Origin: Tulasnella sp. 424
Lineage: Eukaryota > Basidiomycota > Agaricomycetes > Cantharellales > Tulasnellaceae
Length of the DNA: 64,000 bases
Direction: 5' to 3'
NCBI GenBank assembly: GCA_019633425.1
Contig: WSUB01000154.1
Coordinates: forward strand, 1-64,000
The notes under the pieces are model-generated. The model did not search any database. It had not been told where the DNA came from and was given only the letters and a program-made list of their open reading frames with translations. This document shows positions 59,865-64,000 of this stretch, piece after piece. Positions within the stretch are counted from its first letter, which is position 1; every line of letters begins with the position of its first letter. Both the position numbers and the translations under genes were made by a program.

Positions 59865-61854
59865 TTAATGCTGAGACCAGTCAATGGTGTTAATATCGAT
59901 ACCCTCCTGAACCATCTCCCACAACGGACTGAACAAGGCAGACCAACTCAGCACGGTCACGACGGCGATGTACTGCACACGAACTCACCTCATCTCTCTC
60001 AATCGGTTGACGGTAGCAGTTATTCTGTCAATAACGTAGTCAACCTCTGCCTCCGTCGTAAACCGACCCATGCCGAATCGTAGGGAAGAGTGGGCCATGT
60101 CCTCAGCAGCACCTAGCGAACACGGAAACGTCAGTACCAGTAGCAACACGACAGCGTTCCGCATACGTACCAAGTGCACGGAGAACGTAGGAGGGTTCCA
60201 AAGATGCGGAAGTACACGCGCTCCCAGATGACAACGCGACATCCTAGAATGGGGTAAATTCTTTAGGTGAGATTCGTTCGAGCATTACGAGCCCAGCTAT
60301 CTGACCTTGAGTGCCATCAACAAGCTTTCACCTTCAACGTATGAGAAACTGAGGTTGACGCATCCGGGGAAGCCATTAACATCGCCATTGCGAACGACAT
60401 GCTCGACTCGCGAGTTGATGCCATCGATGAGGCGTTTTGAAAGGTTCGAGATATGGGCATGGTCGGCCTGGAAAATGATAGCACGTTATCAGCACCACAG
60501 CAAGCGAGGCTGACACATTTCTCTAAGCTCAGTACCCCTGCACCGGGGTCATAGCAAAGCCGACGCAGACGAATGCTTCGCGGAGCAATGTAACGTCGCT
60601 CTGCTCATCGTATGGCTTTTCGCCAAGGTGCGGATTTCATCAAATTTCGACCTTGTGAAGGAACAAGAACTCACCGCCATCTCCTGTTGTGCGATGCGCG
60701 CTGCCGCTCCCAAACCGACAACCAAAGGCGCGGGAAGCGTGCCACTCCTCAAACCGCGCTCCTGTCCGCCACCGTTGATGATCGGCTCTAGTCGGACACG
60801 CGGTCTGCGTCGGACATAGCAGGCTCCAATACCCTTCGGTCCATAAATCTTGTGGCCTGATATGCTCAGCAAGTCGATTTTCATGTCGTTAACATCAATA
60901 GCGATCTTGCCAACGGCCTGGGCCGCATCGGTATGGAAGAAGACGCCCTTGTGCTGCTTGACTATTTCGCCAATTTCTTTGAGGGGCTGGATAACACCGG
61001 TTTCGTTGTTGACGGCCATAATGGAAACGAGGGACGTCGTTGGTCGGATGGCAGCCTTCAGGACCTCGAGGTCGACGATGCCGTTCTTTTGAACAGGGAG
61101 GTAAGTGATCTCGAAGCCTTCTTCCGAGAGTTTTCGGCACGAATCGAGGACACATTTGTGTTCGGTCTGGACGGTGATGATGTGGTTCTTCTTCTCTTTG
61201 TAGAAGCGAGCAACACCCTTGATGACCATGTTATTTGATTCGGTCGCGCCGGAGGTGAAGACAATGTCCTTTGCGTCTGCCCCGATCAGGTCAGCGACGC
61301 TCTGCGAAGAGAAAGTAGGTTAACTTGGAGCTCTATGCAGTGGTAGAGCAAGTGTAGCGAACCTTCCGGGCTTCTTCGACACCCTCCTCAGCCTCCCATC
61401 CGTACGCATGGGTGCGACTGTGAGGATTGCCATACTGATTTGTCATGTAGGGCATCATTGCGTCCAGCACTCGAGGATCCATCGGCGTGGTAGCCTTGAG
61501 TGGTTATCCTCTGTCAGCGTAAGCTATGGGACTTAACGGCTCTGGGAGAACTTGCCTGGAGGTCAAGGTAAATGGGTCTGTCCGTGCCTTTCACTTTTGC
61601 AGGGACTTCGAGCTTGAAGCCCAGGATGTCTGAAGAGGGGATGGTTCAGATTGTACAGAGCTACAGAAAGGATAATACTTACCTGCCCTTGGGGAGAAAG
61701 TCTGCACCTCGGCCTGTTTATGATCTAGGGGTGGGTCGACCACTGATGCTCGGCCGACGGGCGAGGGCTGAACGAAAGTCCTCGCAGAACTCGTCGAGGC
61801 TACAAGCCTTGAGGATGCAGCTCTTGGTATTGATTTCGGAAGACGACTGAGCAT
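59865..61854 (-). CDS. NFS1: NFS1, mitochondrial cysteine desulfurase
   Basis: Eight exons, 475 aa in frame: 61854-61683, 61629-61556, 61494-61363, 61301-60675, 60467-60306, 60243-60171, 60112-59989 and 59928-59865. A basic, Ser-rich N-terminus ([20 protein letters not shown]) is a typical mitochondrial presequence. The class-V PLP fold follows: ATESNN, HTDAAQA, the PLP-binding Lys277 in [10 protein letters not shown], and the catalytic Cys399 in SSGSACTS. The ending SPLWEM..WSQH is the family C-terminus. The enzyme takes sulfur from cysteine for Fe-S cluster assembly on the Isu scaffold with Isd11 and frataxin. The intron after the second exon uses a GCAAGT donor, and the intron at 60468-60674 is unusually long (207 nt). 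It is the only intact copy among five in the window. Confidence 0.92.
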
Positions 61855-62479
61855 TATTGGATGAGTCTGCAAATGAGCGAGATGAGGGGGGGATTTCCGA
61901 GACGGTGGTTGGAATTGAAATCCAACTTTACTAAACTCTACTTTGCTCGTGTTTGTTGGAAAGCGGAACGGCCGCCCGTGATGCCGATGAACGCGTAAAC
62001 GAACGGCGGGTTATATATAAGATGTGATTAGTCTTCTTGCAAGCTCTTTGGCTGCACAGAGCCAATCGCCGGGAGGGCAATTGTAAATCGTCCACGATCT
62101 TGTTGGTTGTGCGATTAGAAGACTCGAAGGCAATTCTTATCAGATACAGAGATAAGGTTGTCCATCATTCACCATGGCAAGCTCCGATAACGACAGCTTA
62201 ACAAGAGGAACCACTTGGATTTTTACTCTTCAGAACGAATCTTAGGGTGCGTGTCATGTCAAGCGAGTTCGCTGTAAAATACGCGACCAGCGATTGGATA
62301 TAACAAGACATGATTCCGAATGGGTCCGCCATCCAAAACTTCATCTCAAAGCCCCTAGATGGAAATTTATGAAAACACAAATGACTAAATACACGACAGT
62401 CATTCTCAGAAAACAATCGTTCTCAGTCAAATCATGCGAAGAAGGAAAAAGAAATGAGAAATTATTCAAAGGCCTGGCG
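61855..62479. other. Upstream region of NFS1
   Basis: The first 100 bases (to about 61960) are also found upstream of the NFS1 relics (near 37545 and 50430). A TATATAA-like stretch lies at about 62013-62019. No gene is seen further upstream. Confidence 0.4.
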
Positions 62480-63010
62480 AATTAAATATTCAGCGATAGA
62501 GGGTAAGTACCGGAAAGATCCATCCAGGCGGGAGGGTGAGCCAAGCAAGGCCGTTGAAACCTTGCCGCCGGTACCTTTGCCGATCAAACCTCCCTTCACC
62601 CACTTGATCGGCGTTGCAGGGAGATAAATGCATTCAGAGGACAACAAACCTTTGCACAGAATTACCACTCAGGTCGAGGAGCAGGTCCCGTGGGCGACTC
62701 AGGAATGGTTGGTGGCGTTCCATCCTTAACTTGACCGGGTGTGTCCACTCTGATACTCCAAAGCTTCGCACTCCTCTTCCTTCCTAAATCGGCCGCCGTT
62801 GGGGGCTCTCGCGCTGAGTCAACCCTCTTCAAATCTTTTCTCTTTCACGAACCGAATGCTCTTCCGGTGCGTGGACTTGGCCTCTCCGACACAGGTGCGG
62901 GGACGGGCGGGGGAAGAGCTTCACCGCCAAGCGACGAAGGCCCCTCTTTTACAATTTAGACTTAATAAACTGCTTTCCAAGGTCGTGGTCCGGGGAAAAA
63001 TCTTGGGAAT
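62480..63010 (-). pseudogene. MAP3K relic (Bck1-type linker and start of kinase domain)
   Basis: The minus strand is colinear with the K1 tail: FPRT/DHDL-like start near 62990, a region matching [11 protein letters not shown] and [19 protein letters not shown] of K1 (62960-62700), a PAPRP join near 62680 and IKWVKGGLIGKGTGGKVSTA (62600-62550), the glycine-rich loop. Several stops and shifts occur and nothing follows the loop. It retains the canonical GKGTGG start, where K1 has SRGTYG. Confidence 0.65.
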
Positions 63011-64000
63011 TTTGTCACAGCGGATAATAGGGTGATTTTCTATAGGACCCCCGCGTTTGTTATATTTTCCCATGGAGAGACCCTTATTTTAGTGTATATA
63101 GCAGTTCAGTTATCAGTTGAAATTAAATACAATGGAATACTTGGGTCGCACGTGCCGTGCGTCGAGCACCTTGCTCCAGGAACCCGTCGAAGCTGGGACA
63201 GGATATTAATCTTCGCTATAGTTTTGCGTGGACTCCTTTATTATTTTACTTAATGTATATAGCAAAAGTCAAGTAATGGGATAAGTCTAAACAAACCGAA
63301 ACGCTTAGCGACATACCATCTGCAGCTTCCTTGCGGCAGAGGCTGTATTTTCTTCATGGTTGGGACTTCAACAACTTGGAGAGTCGAACTTAATATTGAT
63401 CTGTTGCAGGCCTCCATGTACTCGGGTGGACCCGAAGCGCAGACTGCAGCAGTAATAAAGTAGAGCGAAATGAGCTCAATACGCACTTCGAGACCGTTGT
63501 CGCTCTGGAAACTCAAGTTAGAGTGACTGGATGCTATCCTGAATCAGAACTAGCCTGAATAGAATCGAAAGCTGCGGAGGTCCACCTGCACATGCGTTGG
63601 TGTACTGCCGCTTGGGCATATTGAAGGTATCCAGGGCGGAATAGAACTGATAACCGATGCGGCGCCGGAGCTTCCAGATTTAACTCTCGCTTAATAGCAA
63701 AATCGTCGCGCCGTTTACACCGACATCACGTCCTCTTACTACCGCATATGACGCTAGTATTGCTTTTCCCGGTTGCTGAGCAGAACGGGCAAGTGATGAT
63801 GGATGATTGGCAGATAACCAGATTAAACGCACATGCGGTGTTTTCAAAGTTCTGGTCAGGAAAGCAGAACGCTTTTGCAGGAACTACTTTATATTCCCCA
63901 AACTTGCAAACTGGCTTGTAAAAGACTAGCTAACAATGCCAATATGTCAGAGTCACTCAGCACCAAGACGCAAATGAGGCGGCAGAACCATAAGTAATGA
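63011..64000. other. Window end without a recognised gene
   Basis: An 88-codon minus-strand frame (63250-63516) has no family I know. The rest shows no coding signal. Confidence 0.35.

Noticed and set aside
1..64000. Transposons, CRISPR arrays, tRNA or rRNA genes
   Set aside because: No terminal repeats with transposase or reverse-transcriptase frames, no regular short repeats with spacers and no tRNA or rRNA signature were seen by eye; a tRNAscan or repeat-library search was not possible.

Overview
This window is nuclear DNA from a filamentous basidiomycete, most likely an Agaricomycete. The genes are cut by many short introns (mostly 50-95 nt, GT..AG with a few GC..AG). They belong to families typical of that group: F-box/LRR-like proteins, tyrosine-kinase-like (TKL) kinases with an HGDLK catalytic loop, multi-exon P450s, and Skn7- and Bck1-type signalling domains. 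The species cannot be named from the sequence. I see no rRNA, tRNA, CRISPR array or recognisable transposon.

Layout. 0.9-1.4 kb: orphan Ras-binding piece of a Bck1/Ste11-type MAP3K (minus). 1.8-11.7 kb: tandem array of four F-box genes (plus); the first is broken by two frameshifts, and copies 1 and 2 are each followed by a decayed, possibly BTB-like gene. 12.0-14.6 kb: large disordered protein (minus). 16.8-19.5 kb: cytochrome P450 with 11 exons. 20.1-21.2 kb: GET4 (minus). 21.8-23.8 kb: histidine acid phosphatase (phytase-like). 24.3-25.4 kb: NmrA/isoflavone-reductase-like protein.

26.5-61.9 kb is the striking part. Five paralogous genes share one N-terminal TKL kinase cassette whose coding exons have almost invariant lengths (33 or 30, 201, 183, 75 and 207 nt), but their C-termini differ completely. 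K1 (26.5-29.4 kb, plus) continues into a Bck1-like MAP3K domain that has lost its catalytic Asn and DFG motif. K2 (29.7-31.4 kb, minus) continues into a MAP3K linker and is broken. K3 (39.1-43.1 kb, minus) continues into two complete Skn7-type response-regulator receiver domains. K4 (51.5-54.2 kb, minus) carries one such receiver. K5 (56.0-59.4 kb, minus) continues into an ARID (Swi1-like) protein. My hand-built splice models of K1, K3, K4 and K5 stay in frame from start to stop (749, 989, 647 and 937 aa). This looks like one kinase module being joined repeatedly to different signalling and chromatin proteins.

The kinase genes are interleaved with a related pair of larger genes of unknown function (851 and 820 aa, with a Pro/Thr-rich repeat of 5 versus 4 units). 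They are also interleaved with four decayed cassettes in which a piece of NFS1 is joined to a piece of GET4. Intact NFS1 (59.9-61.9 kb, 475 aa) and intact GET4 (20.1-21.2 kb, 316 aa) are also present. About 5 kb (32.9-38.1 kb) is repeated as 45.9-51.0 kb. The region therefore grew by repeated segmental duplication, with housekeeping genes copied and then decaying while kinase fusions stayed open. All exon models were built by eye from splice motifs and paralogue comparison; no alignment or expression data were used.
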